Source: a halophilic archaeon (GTDB lineage: Archaea; Halobacteriota; Halobacteria; Halobacteriales; Haladaptataceae). Taken from it: DNA of 64,000 nt. The DNA lies in assembly GCA_003298465.1 (NCBI GenBank), contig QNGA01000004.1, positions 310,001 to 374,000 on the forward strand, written 5' to 3'. Each line of letters opens with the position of its first letter. The stretch's first letter is position 1. The position numbers were made by a program, and so were the translations under genes. Below, piece after piece: positions 24,993 through 35,000 of the stretch. A model generated the notes under the pieces. That model was not told where the DNA came from, made no database searches, and saw only the letters and a program-made list of their open reading frames with translations.

Positions 24993-25927
24993 GGCCGCCC
25001 CTCCGCGCCCGGCGACTCCGTCGCGATGTCGAGGAAGATGTCCTCGAGGCTCGGCGTCTTCGTCTCGATGTCGGCGACCTCGCCGCCCGCGGCGGTCGCG
25101 AGTTCCCGGGTCTCCTCGACGGCGTCCATGCTCTCGACGACGCGGCGGTAGACGCGGTCGGCGTCGGCGGTCGCTCCGGCGGCGGCCCGGACGGTCGCCC
25201 TGGCGTCGTCCACCGGGACCGCCCCGGCAACGTCGACCGTCGTGTAGACGTGGTACTCCGTCCGACCGTACTCCTCGCGGATGGCCTCGACGCTCCCCCG
25301 GGCGACGATGCGACCGTCGTTCATCACGGCGACGCGGTCGCAGACGCTCTCGACGTGGAAGAGGTTGTGCGCGCTGAAGACGACGGTCTTGCCGGACTCG
25401 GCCAGGTCGCGCGTGAACTCGACGATGTAGTTCGTCGTCAGCGGGTCCAGGCCGCTCGCGGGTTCGTCGTAGACGAGCACGTCCGGGTCGTTGACCAGCG
25501 AGCGGGCGATGGCGACCTTCCGTTTCATCCCCTTCGACACGTCGCCGAGGGGCCGGTCGCGGTGGTCGAGGTCGAGTTCGTCGAGCGTGTCGTGGATGCG
25601 TCGCTCGGCAGTCTCGTCCGGAACGTCGTAGAGGTCCGCGAAGAAGTGGAGGTAGGACGTGGCGGTCATGTCCTCGTACAGCGGGGACTCCTCGGGGAGG
25701 AAGCCGAGGTGCTCGCGCATCTCGGCGTCCCGGGCGTCGTAACCGGCGACGCGGGCCGACCCGCTCGTCGGCTCGACGAGGCCCGCGAGCATCTTCAGGG
25801 TCGTCGTCTTCCCCGCGCCGTTCGGGCCGACGATGCCGAACACCTCGCCCTCCGGGACGGCGAAGTCGCTCCCCTCGACGGCGACGAAGCCGCCGTATTC
25901 TTTTCGCAGGTTTTCTACTTCGATCAT
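24989..25927 (-). CDS. ABC transporter ATP-binding protein
   Basis: 312 residues. Walker A GPNGAGKTTTLKMLAGL (near 35), Q-loop LGFLPEESPLYE, signature SKGMKRKVAIARSL, Walker B VLVYDEPASGLDPL and the switch His in FSAHNLFHVE are complete. The C-terminal 90 residues are the extension typical of drug, lantibiotic and Nat exporters. ATG 25927 (MIEVENLRKEYGG) is the start; the open frame upstream lacks similarity. First gene of the exporter operon. It powers export with the two permeases downstream. Confidence 0.95.
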   Translation of the reverse strand: MIEVENLRKEYGGFVAVEGSDFAVPEGEVFGIVGPNGAGKTTTLKMLAGLVEPTSGSARVAGYDARDAEMREHLGFLPEESPLYEDMTATSYLHFFADLYDVPDETAERRIHDTLDELDLDHRDRPLGDVSKGMKRKVAIARSLVNDPDVLVYDEPASGLDPLTTNYIVEFTRDLAESGKTVVFSAHNLFHVESVCDRVAVMNDGRIVARGSVEAIREEYGRTEYHVYTTVDVAGAVPVDDARATVRAAAGATADADRVYRRVVESMDAVEETRELATAAGGEVADIETKTPSLEDIFLDIATESPGAEGRP

Positions 25928-26057
25928 CGAGATATCCGTCACTCGACACCGGGGGGACTTCAGAGTATGGGACGACTCCGACACCCTCCGTCGGTTTCCG
26001 CCCGGGCGACGCGGGCGGCGGATAGCTACTTGGACGGTGCGGACGTACAGTGGTACC

Positions 26058-26714
26058 ATGCAACGGCCAGACGTGAAGTCCGCGCTCGCCAGGTCGCTCG
26101 GTGCCGCGGCGTTGCTCGGGTCGGCGTGGGTCGGCTGGGGTCTCTACGTCAGGACGACCACCGAAACGGTGTCCTACGACACGGTCGTCACGCTGGACGG
26201 CGTCGAGGTGCGGCGCTATCCGGAGACGGTCGTCGCGACGACGACGGCCGGCAGTCCGAACGAGGCGTTCGGTCGCCTGTTCCGGTACATCGAGGGCGAG
26301 AATCGCGCGGACGAGGAGATAGCGATGACCGCGCCGGTCGCCACGCGCCCCGACGCGGTCCTCACCAGGCCGGAGTCGGTTCCCGTGACCGCGCCGGTCG
26401 CCACCGAGAGCGCCGACGGCGAGACGGAGATGGCCTTCTTCCTCCCGACGGAGTACGCGGTCGAGTCGGCGCCCGCGCCGACCGACCCGGAGGTACGGGT
26501 CGAACGGCTCCCCGAGCGGACGCTGGCGGTGCTGCCGTTCTCGTGGTACGCCACCGACGAGCGCGTCGACCGCCTCGAACGCCGCCTGCTCGGTGCCCTC
26601 GACGACCACGGCGTGCCCGCCGTCGGCGACACGTTCCTCATGCGCTACGACCCGCCGCTGACGCCGCCGTTCATGCGCCGCAACGAGGTCGCCGTCGAGG
26701 TGGCGCCGACGTAG
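26058..26714 (+). CDS. SOUL heme-binding family protein
   Basis: 218 residues. An N-terminal hydrophobic segment (LGAAALLGSAWVGWGLYV, about 13-30) probably anchors it outside the membrane. The SOUL/HBP core follows: VEVRRYPETVVATT, AFGRLFRYIEGENRADEEIAMTAPV, EMAFFLPTEY, and the C-terminal RNEVAVEV. These hallmarks are strong. The family binds heme or tetrapyrroles in plants and animals; the archaeal role is unknown. Divergent from the ABC operon. Confidence 0.9.
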   Translation: MQRPDVKSALARSLGAAALLGSAWVGWGLYVRTTTETVSYDTVVTLDGVEVRRYPETVVATTTAGSPNEAFGRLFRYIEGENRADEEIAMTAPVATRPDAVLTRPESVPVTAPVATESADGETEMAFFLPTEYAVESAPAPTDPEVRVERLPERTLAVLPFSWYATDERVDRLERRLLGALDDHGVPAVGDTFLMRYDPPLTPPFMRRNEVAVEVAPT

Positions 26715-26770
26715 GTCGACCGCCCGTCGCACGCTGACCTTTAAATCCGGAGGCGCGACCAGGGCCGGCC

Positions 26771-28633
26771 ATGTGGAACCCCCTCTCGCAGCTCCGCGGA
26801 GACGACGCCGACGCCTGCGCCTGCTCGCCGACGTTCGCGGACGGCGCGCTGGTCGTGGACGGGGACGACTGCCCCGGCGACGGCGATCTCGCCGACTCGC
26901 CCGCCTGCCGCGCGACGGTCGTCGACGCGCTGGCCGACCGCGAGGCCGACCGCGTCGTCACCCGCTCGGACGGCGTCGAACGGGCGTACGAGGGCGACGC
27001 GGCCGCGCTGCTCGTCGCCGCCGGACGGTTCGCCGAGCGCGCCGCGTTCCGCGACGCCGACCTCGCCGCGCGAGCGCGACGCGACCCGCTCCGGGCGGCC
27101 GTCGACGCCACGGGACGCGCCGGTCCGGTGGCCGACGCGGCGGCCGAAACGGGGCTCGCCGAGGGCGCGCGCCGCATCGCGGACTACGACGAACTCCGGC
27201 CGTTCGTCGGCCCGACCGTCGCGCGCTCTCGGGTCGCCGCCCGCCCCCCGGACGACGCGAGACTCGACGACCGGCGGACGCTCTCGACCGGCGCGACCGT
27301 TCGCGTCTACGCCCGGCCGGAAGACGGACTCCGGACCTACCACCTCGAACCGGTCGAACACGGCCTCGACCGCGCGACGTGGGCGACGCTCTCCCGTGCG
27401 CGCGACCTGCTCGCCGACGGTGGGGTCGCGGGCGGGCGCTCGGCACCGGGGCGGGCGGTCCGTCGCGTCGCTGCCGACGACGCCCCCGTCGCCGACCTCG
27501 CGGCAGCCCTCCGCAAGCACACCCGGGGGTTCGGCGTCCTCGAAGACTGCTTCGCCGACCCCCTCGTCTCGGACGTGTTCGCCACCGCGCCGGTAACCGA
27601 GACGCGACTGCGCGCGACGGTCGACGGCGAGCGGATGCGGACGAACGTCAGGCTCACCCGCGACGGCGCGGACGCCCTCGCCTCCCGCTTCCGGCGGACG
27701 AGCGGTCGGTCGTTCTCCCGCGCCAGTCCGACCCTGGACGCGACGGCCGACGTCGGCGGGACCCCGGTCCGGGTCGCGGGCGTCACCGACCCCGTGAGCG
27801 ACGGCGTCGCGTTCGCGTTCCGCGCCGGCGGCGACGACGCCCTGCGACTCCCGGCGCTGGTGGACAACGGCACGCTACCGGCGGACGCCGCGGCGCTCCT
27901 CTCGGTGGCCGTCGAGCGGGCCGCGGCCGGCCTGATCGCCGGCGCTCGCGGCGCCGGAAAGACGACGATGCTCGGCGCGCTCCTGTGGGAACTCCCCGAA
28001 CCGACGCGGGCCGTCGTCCTCGAGGACACGCCCGAGCTGCCCGTCGCCGCGCTCCGGTCGGCCGGCCGGGACGTGCAGGCGCTCCGGACGAGCCTCGACG
28101 GCCCGGGCCTCTCGCCTGCGGCGGCGCTCCGCACCGCGCTCAGGCTGGGCGAGGGGGCGCTCGTCGTCGGCGAGGTGCGCGGCGAGGAGGCGGGCGTCCT
28201 CTACGAGGCGATGCGCGTCGGCGCGAACGGGAGCGCCGTCCTCGGCACCATCCACGGCGACGGCGGCGAGGCGGTCCGCGAACGCGTCGTCGCCGACCTG
28301 GGCGTCTCCCCGTCGTCGTTCGCGACGACCGACCTCCTCGTCACGCTGGAGTCACGCGAGACAGACGAGGGTCGCGCCCGGCGCGTCAAGTCCGTCGAAG
28401 AGGTCGTCGGCACCGACCCGCCGCGCTTCGAGTCGCTGTTCGAACTCCGGGACGGGCGTCTCGGGGCGACCGGTCGCGTCGACCGGGGGAACAGCGTCCT
28501 CGTCGAGTCGCTCGCCCGCCCCGCGGAGTCGTACGCCGACGTACTCGCGCTGCTGGACGACCGCGAAACGGCCGTCGCGTCGGCCGCCGCGGGCGCGCCG
28601 AGCGTCACCGTCGAGCGGCGAGAGGGGTCGTGA
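26771..28633 (+). CDS. Type II/IV secretion system ATPase (archaeal pilus, VirB11/PilB-like)
   Basis: 620 residues. It drives pilus assembly or secretion. Walker A GARGAGKTTM (near 398), the Asp box VLEDTPELP, Walker B LVVGEVRGEE and the His box LGTIHGDGGEA are intact. The first 60 residues carry four Cys (CACS, CPGD, PACR), an N-terminal motif shared by haloarchaeal PilB3-type ATPases as I recall them. CTTTAAATC (about 26739-26747) lies 28 bp before ATG 26771. It heads an operon with one-base or four-base gene overlaps. No pilin gene is visible. Confidence 0.9.
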   Translation: MWNPLSQLRGDDADACACSPTFADGALVVDGDDCPGDGDLADSPACRATVVDALADREADRVVTRSDGVERAYEGDAAALLVAAGRFAERAAFRDADLAARARRDPLRAAVDATGRAGPVADAAAETGLAEGARRIADYDELRPFVGPTVARSRVAARPPDDARLDDRRTLSTGATVRVYARPEDGLRTYHLEPVEHGLDRATWATLSRARDLLADGGVAGGRSAPGRAVRRVAADDAPVADLAAALRKHTRGFGVLEDCFADPLVSDVFATAPVTETRLRATVDGERMRTNVRLTRDGADALASRFRRTSGRSFSRASPTLDATADVGGTPVRVAGVTDPVSDGVAFAFRAGGDDALRLPALVDNGTLPADAAALLSVAVERAAAGLIAGARGAGKTTMLGALLWELPEPTRAVVLEDTPELPVAALRSAGRDVQALRTSLDGPGLSPAAALRTALRLGEGALVVGEVRGEEAGVLYEAMRVGANGSAVLGTIHGDGGEAVRERVVADLGVSPSSFATTDLLVTLESRETDEGRARRVKSVEEVVGTDPPRFESLFELRDGRLGATGRVDRGNSVLVESLARPAESYADVLALLDDRETAVASAAAGAPSVTVERREGS

Positions 28634-30327
28634 TGCTCGCGGAACTGGCGGCGCTCGGTCGGCGCTTGCCCGTCGACGCGCCCGCCGACCCCGACATCGA
28701 GCGCGCGCTCTCGTTCGTCGGCGCCGACGCCGACGCCGAAACCGCCGTCCGGGCGGGCTACGGCGCGGCGACGGTCCTCGCCGTTCTGGCCGCGCCCGTC
28801 GTCGCGCTGGCCCCGACGCCCGTCCGAGTTCCGCTCGCCGCGCTCGCCCTCGCTGGAGTGCTCTCCCCGCCCGCGATCGCCCGGCGGACGTCGCTCGCGC
28901 TCGCCGCGGCACGGCGGACGCGGGCGCTCGGCGCGGCTCCGGACCTCGTCGCCCGGGCCGTGCTCCGGATGCGAGTCGAACCGACGGCCGAGCGCGCCGC
29001 CACGTTCGCCGCCGAGACGGGCGACGGCCCGCTTGCGGCGAGTCTCGGCGAGCACGTCCGGCGCGCGGCCGGCACGCCGGGAGCGGGGTTCACCTCGTTC
29101 GCGACGGAGTGGGCCGACTGGAACCCGTCGCTCCGCCGGGCGGTCCTGCTGGTCGCGGCCGCGGCGGACGCCCCCGCCGGCGAGCGCGAACGGACCCTGG
29201 ACCGCGCGCTGGCGGCCGTCCTCTCGGGCACCCGCGACCGGATGGCCGAGTTCGTCGCCGCGATTCGGGGACCGACGACGGCCATCTACGCCTTCGGCGT
29301 CCTCCTCCCGCTGGCGCTCGTCGCGGTGCTGCCCGCGGGCCGCGCCGCCGGTCTCCCCGTCTCTCCCGCCGCGCTGGTCGTCGTCTACGACCTGCTGCTA
29401 CCGGCGGGCCTGCTCGGCGCGAGCGCGTGGCTGCTCGCGCGCCGGCCCGTCGCCTTCCCGCCGCCCGCGGTCACTCGCGCGCACCCCGACGTGCCCGACG
29501 GACGCTGGCGCGTCGCCGCGGGCGCGCTCGCGGTCGGCGCGACCGCGTTTCTCGCCGCGCCCGCCCTGCTCCCGGCGTGGACGCGCTGGGTGGCCGCCGC
29601 CGGTAGCCTGGCCGGGACCGCACTGGTCGGGTGGACCCGGCCCGTCGTCGCGGCCCGGGAGCGCGTCCGGGCGGTCGAGACCCACCTCGCTGACGCGCTC
29701 TACCTCGTCGGTCGCCGGGTGAAGGAGGGCACGGCCGTCGAGGACGCCGTCGCCGCCGCGGCCGAGGAGGTGGCCGGCGAGACGGGCGACGTGCTCGCCG
29801 CCGCCGCGCGCAACCAGCGACTGCTCCGGGCGGGCGTCCGCGAGGCGTTCCTCGGCGAGCACGGCGCGCTCGCGGACGTTCCCAGTCCGCGCGCCAGGAG
29901 CGCCGCCGCCCTGCTCGCGCTGGCCGCCAGGGAGGGGCGGCCCGCCGGATCCGCGATCGTCTCGATGGCCGACCACCTGGACGACCTCCGCGAGGTCGAG
30001 CGCGAGGCGCGCCGCGAACTCGCGCAGGTGACGGGCACGCTGAGGAGCACCGCCGCCGCGTTCGGTCCGCTGGTCGCCGGTGCGACCGTCGCGCTCGCCC
30101 GGGGGATGGCGGGCACCGGCGAGTTCGGCGGCACCGTTCCGACGGCCGCCCTCGGCCTCGCGGTCGGAGCCTACGTCCTGTTGCTCGCCACCGTCGTGAC
30201 GGCGCTCGCGACCGGCCTCGAACGCGGGGTCGACCGGACCCTCGTCGGCTACCGCGTCGGTCTCTCGCTCCTGTCGGCGACCGCGGTCTACCTCGCGGCG
30301 TTCGCCGGGGCGAGCGCGCTCACGTAG
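28633..30327 (+). CDS. Type II secretion system F family (TadC/PilC-like) membrane platform protein
   Basis: 564 residues. Two T2SSF repeats are seen. In the first, LGEHVRRAAG precedes the helix pair starting TTAIYAFGVLLPLALVAVL. In the second, ETHLADALYLVGRRVKEG and REVEREARRELAQVTGTLRS precede FGPLVAGATVALARG. Extra helices lie at the N- and C-termini. It forms the membrane platform that pairs with the ATPase before it. ATG 28633 overlaps the ATPase stop (TGATG). Ala and Arg content is extreme, reflecting local GC. Confidence 0.88.
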   Translation: MLAELAALGRRLPVDAPADPDIERALSFVGADADAETAVRAGYGAATVLAVLAAPVVALAPTPVRVPLAALALAGVLSPPAIARRTSLALAAARRTRALGAAPDLVARAVLRMRVEPTAERAATFAAETGDGPLAASLGEHVRRAAGTPGAGFTSFATEWADWNPSLRRAVLLVAAAADAPAGERERTLDRALAAVLSGTRDRMAEFVAAIRGPTTAIYAFGVLLPLALVAVLPAGRAAGLPVSPAALVVVYDLLLPAGLLGASAWLLARRPVAFPPPAVTRAHPDVPDGRWRVAAGALAVGATAFLAAPALLPAWTRWVAAAGSLAGTALVGWTRPVVAARERVRAVETHLADALYLVGRRVKEGTAVEDAVAAAAEEVAGETGDVLAAAARNQRLLRAGVREAFLGEHGALADVPSPRARSAAALLALAAREGRPAGSAIVSMADHLDDLREVEREARRELAQVTGTLRSTAAAFGPLVAGATVALARGMAGTGEFGGTVPTAALGLAVGAYVLLLATVVTALATGLERGVDRTLVGYRVGLSLLSATAVYLAAFAGASALT

Positions 30328-30359
30328 ATCCAAGTACGGAGACGGGACCAGACGGGGCC

Positions 30360-30830
30360 ATGCTCGACGCACCAGTCGACGCGTGGTACGTCTGGATCGG
30401 CGTCGCCGCCGCGAGCGCCGCGGCGTTCGGCGTCGCAGCCTCGTTCCCGACCGCACCGCCGCCCGACGCCGCCGGGGCGGCCAACACCGTCGATTCGGTC
30501 GCGGACTGCGAGTACGCCGCGACCGCCGAACACCCGCTCTCGGCCGAGGAGATACGGATCGGCGCGCACCGCCTCGGACTCCGCGGCGACGGGGGGACCG
30601 CCCACGCGACGTTCGCGTACGGCCCCGTCGCGCCCGTCGCAGCGGGGACCGGCCTCGACGCCGTCGCCCACGGCGCGTCGCCCGAGACGGCGTTCGACTC
30701 GCCGGCCGTCTTCCGGACCGCGGTCCGGGACGCTCGCGACCGCCGACCGGAGTGGCGTCCCGCCGCCGACCGACTGCTCGTCCGCTGTGTCTCCTGGGAG
30801 GGGTTCGATGCGACGCTGGTCGCCGGATAG
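30360..30830 (+). CDS. Pilus-operon protein of unknown function (DUF7283-like)
   Basis: 156 residues. A hydrophobic segment YVWIGVAAASAAAFGVAASF (10-29) near the N-terminus is followed by a Pro/Ala linker and a soluble domain with two Cys (ADCEYAA, VRCVSWEG). I believe it corresponds to the haloarchaeal DUF7283 family found beside secretion ATPases. The segment could be a type III-like pilin helix or a signal anchor. Its 3' end overlaps the next gene by 23 bp. Confidence 0.78.
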   Translation: MLDAPVDAWYVWIGVAAASAAAFGVAASFPTAPPPDAAGAANTVDSVADCEYAATAEHPLSAEEIRIGAHRLGLRGDGGTAHATFAYGPVAPVAAGTGLDAVAHGASPETAFDSPAVFRTAVRDARDRRPEWRPAADRLLVRCVSWEGFDATLVAG

Positions 30831-31197
30831 GGGCCAGACAGAGCCGCTCGTCGCGCTCGTCGCCGTCTTCGCCGTCGCCGTCGGTCTCGCGACCTACGCC
30901 GGGACGCTGTCGAGTGCGCTCCCGGACGGGGACCGGAATCACGCGAGAGACGTACTTCCCGAGGTCGAGACGGCCGCGACGACGAACGGCGTGGTCGACC
31001 CCGCGACTCTCCGGAGCGCGCTCGCCGCGGGACCGGACGGTCGCTCCCTCGCGGTGACCATGTCGACGGCCGGCGAGCGGTGGCACGCCGGTCCCGAGGC
31101 CCCGCCGGACGCTGAGACGGCGGCGACCACCGTGAGCGTCCGCGTCGCCCCCGGCGCGGTCCGGCCGGGCCGACTCGAGGTGGCGGTGTGGCGATGA
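30808..31197 (+). CDS. Pilin-like anchored protein in the secretion operon (DUF7285-like)
   Basis: 129 residues. The N-terminus MRRWSPDRGQTEPLVALVAV, followed by FAVAVGLATYAG, resembles an archaeal type IV pilin start: a basic lead, RGQ, then an uninterrupted hydrophobic helix. The remaining 95 residues are polar and small. It could be a minor pilin or pseudopilin cut before the helix; this is inference. The upstream ATG at 30787 is not needed. The stop overlaps the next ATG (ATGA). Confidence 0.78.
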   Translation: MRRWSPDRGQTEPLVALVAVFAVAVGLATYAGTLSSALPDGDRNHARDVLPEVETAATTNGVVDPATLRSALAAGPDGRSLAVTMSTAGERWHAGPEAPPDAETAATTVSVRVAPGAVRPGRLEVAVWR

Positions 31198-32036
31198 GGG
31201 CCGTCAGCACCGCACTCGACGCGACGCTCTGTCTGCTGCTCGTGAGCGCCGCGGCGCTGACGCTCGTCCACGCCGACGCGCCCGACCGTGCCGCACAGGG
31301 CCCCGCCGAATCGGTCGCCACGACGCTGACGACCGCGACGGCACAGGTGAACTACACGCTCTCGACCGCGGACGGGCGGCGTTACCGCCGGAGCGCCCAC
31401 GACACGGTCGCCGGCCTCGCGGCCGCCTGCGCGGCCGGCGACGTCGCAGTGGCGGACGCCGAACGGACTCGCCGGACCGGCGGCTTCGAGCGCGCGCTCG
31501 ACCGGAAACTCCGACGGTTCGACGCCACCAGCGACCGGACCCGGCGCGTGCAGGTCGTCGCACGCTGGGAGCCGTACCCGGACGCAAGCGTCGCCGGTCG
31601 CTGCGTGCTCGGTCCGTCGCCACCGCCGGACGCCGACGTCCACGCCGCGAGCGTCGCCCTCCCGAGCGGGATGGCCCCCGCCGAGAACGCCGGACGTTCC
31701 GAAGGCTGGCGGACGTACGGCGGCGTCGGCGACGCCGTCGCGCGAAGCGTCGTGCGGGGTCTCTTCCCGCCGGGCCGACTCGGGGTCGCGCTCGGGGACC
31801 GCCGGACCGCACCGCTGGCGCTCGCACGACTCCGTCACTTCGCGGCGCTGTCCGACGCCGACGTCGACGGCGAACTCGCGGCGGGCGACGCCGCCGGCGT
31901 TCGCCGCGAACTCGTCGACTCGCTCGCCGCGACCGTCGAATCCGAACTGCGGACCCGTTACGCATCGGCCGACCGTGCGGCCTCGTCCACCGCCGTCGCT
32001 CGCGTCGATATCGTCGTCAGGGTGTGGTCGTCGTGA
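31194..32036 (+). CDS. Secretion-operon protein with N-terminal anchor (DUF7284-like)
   Basis: 280 residues. MRAVSTALDATLCLLLVSAA is a basic start and hydrophobic helix (about 9-26), and the rest is a predicted extracytoplasmic domain. Two Cys (LAAACAAGD, GRCVLGP) might pair. It could be another pilin-like or assembly factor. ATG 31194 gives an ATGA overlap with the previous stop; its own TGA (32034-32036) overlaps the next GTG. Confidence 0.78.
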   Translation: MRAVSTALDATLCLLLVSAAALTLVHADAPDRAAQGPAESVATTLTTATAQVNYTLSTADGRRYRRSAHDTVAGLAAACAAGDVAVADAERTRRTGGFERALDRKLRRFDATSDRTRRVQVVARWEPYPDASVAGRCVLGPSPPPDADVHAASVALPSGMAPAENAGRSEGWRTYGGVGDAVARSVVRGLFPPGRLGVALGDRRTAPLALARLRHFAALSDADVDGELAAGDAAGVRRELVDSLAATVESELRTRYASADRAASSTAVARVDIVVRVWSS

Positions 32037-35000
32037 GACTCGCCGACGACACGCGCGCCCGGGTGCCGTTCGCGCTCGTCGGCGTCCTGCTGCTCGTCGG
32101 TAGCGCGACCCTCTCGGCGACCATCGTCTCTCGGCCGCCACCGACCGTCGACCGGGACGCGGACGAGGCCGTCGAGCGCGCCGTGGCGAGTTCGCGGACG
32201 GCGCTCCGGGACGCGGTCCAGCGCGCCGGCCGAGACGCCGCCGCTCGGCCCGTGGTCGAGCCTGCGAACACCAGCACCGGACGCGTCCTGAACGCGTCCG
32301 CCCCGTTCCGGGACTACCTCCGCCTGCGGATCTACGTGGCCGCGCGCCGCGAACTGCGAACCGTGGCGACCCGGGTCGGCGACGCCCGCGCGTCGGTGAC
32401 GCTGTCGCCGACGCCGAACGCGAGCGCACTCCGGCGGGCCAAGCGGGACGTGACCGTCGAACCGGTCGGCGCGCCGACCGAGAGCGGCCTCCGCGTCCGC
32501 GTCGAGAACCTCTCCGTCCGGGTCGAACGAGGCGGACGGGAGGTGGCGCGGGAGTCCCGGACGGTCACGCTCACCGTGGCGACGTCCGCACTCGCCCTCC
32601 ACCGCCGCGTCGCCCGGTTCGAGCGACGGCTGAGCCGCGGGCCGTTGAAACCCGGCCTCGGACGGCGGCTCACCGCCCGGCTGTATCCCGTCGTCTGGGC
32701 GCGCGGCTACGCCCAGCACGGCGGCGCACCCATCGAGAACGTGCTGGCGAACCGCCACGTCGAACTGGTGACGAACGGTGCGCTCCTGGGCGAACAACGG
32801 GCGGCGTTCGGTCACAGCGACCCGGCCGGCCGGTCGGCGCTCCGCCGCGCGACCGCCCGCGTCGGCCTGACCGACCTCCTGGCCCCCATCGAGCGTCGCG
32901 GCGGCCCCTGGGTCGACTACCTCCTGGAGTGGACGGCCCGCCGCGCTCCGACCGGACTCCCCGGCGTCGGCGGCGGGGCTCGCTCACCGGAGACGACGAC
33001 TACCGTCGCGGTCAACGGGACGGCGGACCGGGCGCTGTACGACTTCATCGGCGGGCGGTCGGACGACGAACTGGACGCCGCGCTGGCCGACGCCTACGGC
33101 GCGAGGGCGCGCCTGGTGGCCTCGGTCCGACTGGTTCGCCGGGAATCGAAGCCAGCTCCGGACCGACCGGGGAAGAACTGGTCGCTCGCGAACGCGACCG
33201 AACGAACCCGCGTCTCGGTCACGACTGCGAGCGCGGAGTCGCCGGAGGCACCCGCCGGCTGGCATCTCCTCTGGGACTCGGGACGTCGCGTCGTCCGCCG
33301 GCACGCCGTCGTCCGCACCTGGCGGAACGGCGACCGGACGAGACGAACCGTGGCGCGCTGGCAGGAGGTCGTCGACGTCGCGCTCGGCGTGGCCGGCGAC
33401 CACCGCTCCGGAACGCCGGCCCCGCCGCGTCCCGTCGCGTCGGTCCACGAGCGGGGCGGTCCGTTCGGCGGGCCGAACCTCGCCGACGTCGAGGCGGCGG
33501 CCGTCTCGAAACTGGTCGAGAGACGGGGCGGTGCGGACCGACTGGCGCGGCGAGCGACGAGACGCGCCCCCGACACCCGACCGGTGATGGTCCAGGGAGA
33601 ACGCCCCGACGGACTGCGCGACCGGACGTACCGCGACCTGGCGTCGCTTCGCGACCGGGTCCGGAACGTCTCGGTGTCGATGCCGCGCGGACGACTCGCC
33701 GGACGGGCGAACCCGGCGGCGAAACTGGCCAAGCGCCTCCGCGAGCGCCGGAGCGAACTGCTCGGAGCGCCGTCGCGGTACGACCACGCCGCCGAACGGG
33801 CGCGGTTCGCCGCCCGGGCAGCGTACCTCGACCGCGTCCTCGCGCGACTCGACGAGCGGGCCGACCGCTCGGAGACGGCTCGCCGTCGACTGGGCGACGT
33901 GGTCGACGACGCGACCGGCGTCTCGCTGGGGAGGATTCAGCGTATCCTCCAGGCACGGCGGAGCGTCGACGCGCCGGAGCGTCGGCAGGTGTCGGCCGCC
34001 GGCCCCGGGTCCGCGGTCGACCTCGACGTCACCGGCGCACCGCCGTACCTCACCCTCGCCGCGGTCGACCACCGGCGGGTCCCGGCGGTTCCGCCCGGGA
34101 AGTCCGTCCACCCGATGGCCGCCCGGAACGTCAACGTGTTCACGGTGCCCTACGGTGACGCCGCCGACGCCGTCGTCGGGGGGATCCCCGGCGGCCGCGG
34201 GGAGTCTCGGGTCGACGTGCGGACGGCGGCCCTGACGCTGCGCGCGGCGAACCGGACGCTCGCGTCCGCGTCCAACGCGACGCTCCGGACCCGTCGGAAC
34301 GAGCTACGGTCGTCGCTCGCGTCGTCGCTCGACGGCGTCGAGCGGAGAGTCCGGTCGCGTCTCCGGCGAACGACGCTCGGCGTCCCGGGACTCGACGCCG
34401 AGACGGTCCGGCGGGGAGTCGCTCGCGGGCTGGCGCGCTGGAAGACGACCGACGAGCGAGCGATGGCGGTCGTAAACGGCTCCGCGGCGCGGGCTATAAC
34501 GACTGCGCTCGCGACCGAACGCGGCGGCTCCTGGTCAGCAGTCGAGCGTGGCCGAGTTCGGCTCGCGACGCGAATCGCACTCTACGACGCACGGCGGAAC
34601 GTCAGCCGGCCGAAACAGGAGTCGGTGAACGGGACGCTGTCGCAGACCCGGAGCGTGGTGAGAGCCGAACTGAAACGCGTCGCGGGGACCGCCGTAGACG
34701 ACCTCAGCGAGTACGCCCAGAAGCGCCGGTTCGACGAGGTGATCTCCGACGTGCCGGCCGGCCTCCCAGTCGCCCCCGTTCCGGGCTACTGGTACGCGAC
34801 GATCAACGTCTGGCAGGTCGAGGTACGGGGCGGCTACGAGCGGTTCGTCGTCCGAGCGCCCAACGGGACGCCCGACGTCCCCGGCGGGACGACCTACGTC
34901 CGGGAGGCCGGGACGGTTCGAGTGGACGTGGACGGCGACGGGCAACGAGAGACGGTCGGGCGGACGACGCCGGTGTCGTTCCGGACCTGGACCACCGTCG

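Noticed and set aside
26773..28632. The first half of a 1184-codon frame that would join the secretion ATPase region to the TadC-like gene
   Set aside because: The part over the ATPase gene is an Arg-rich shadow; only the portion from ATG 28633 has T2SSF features.
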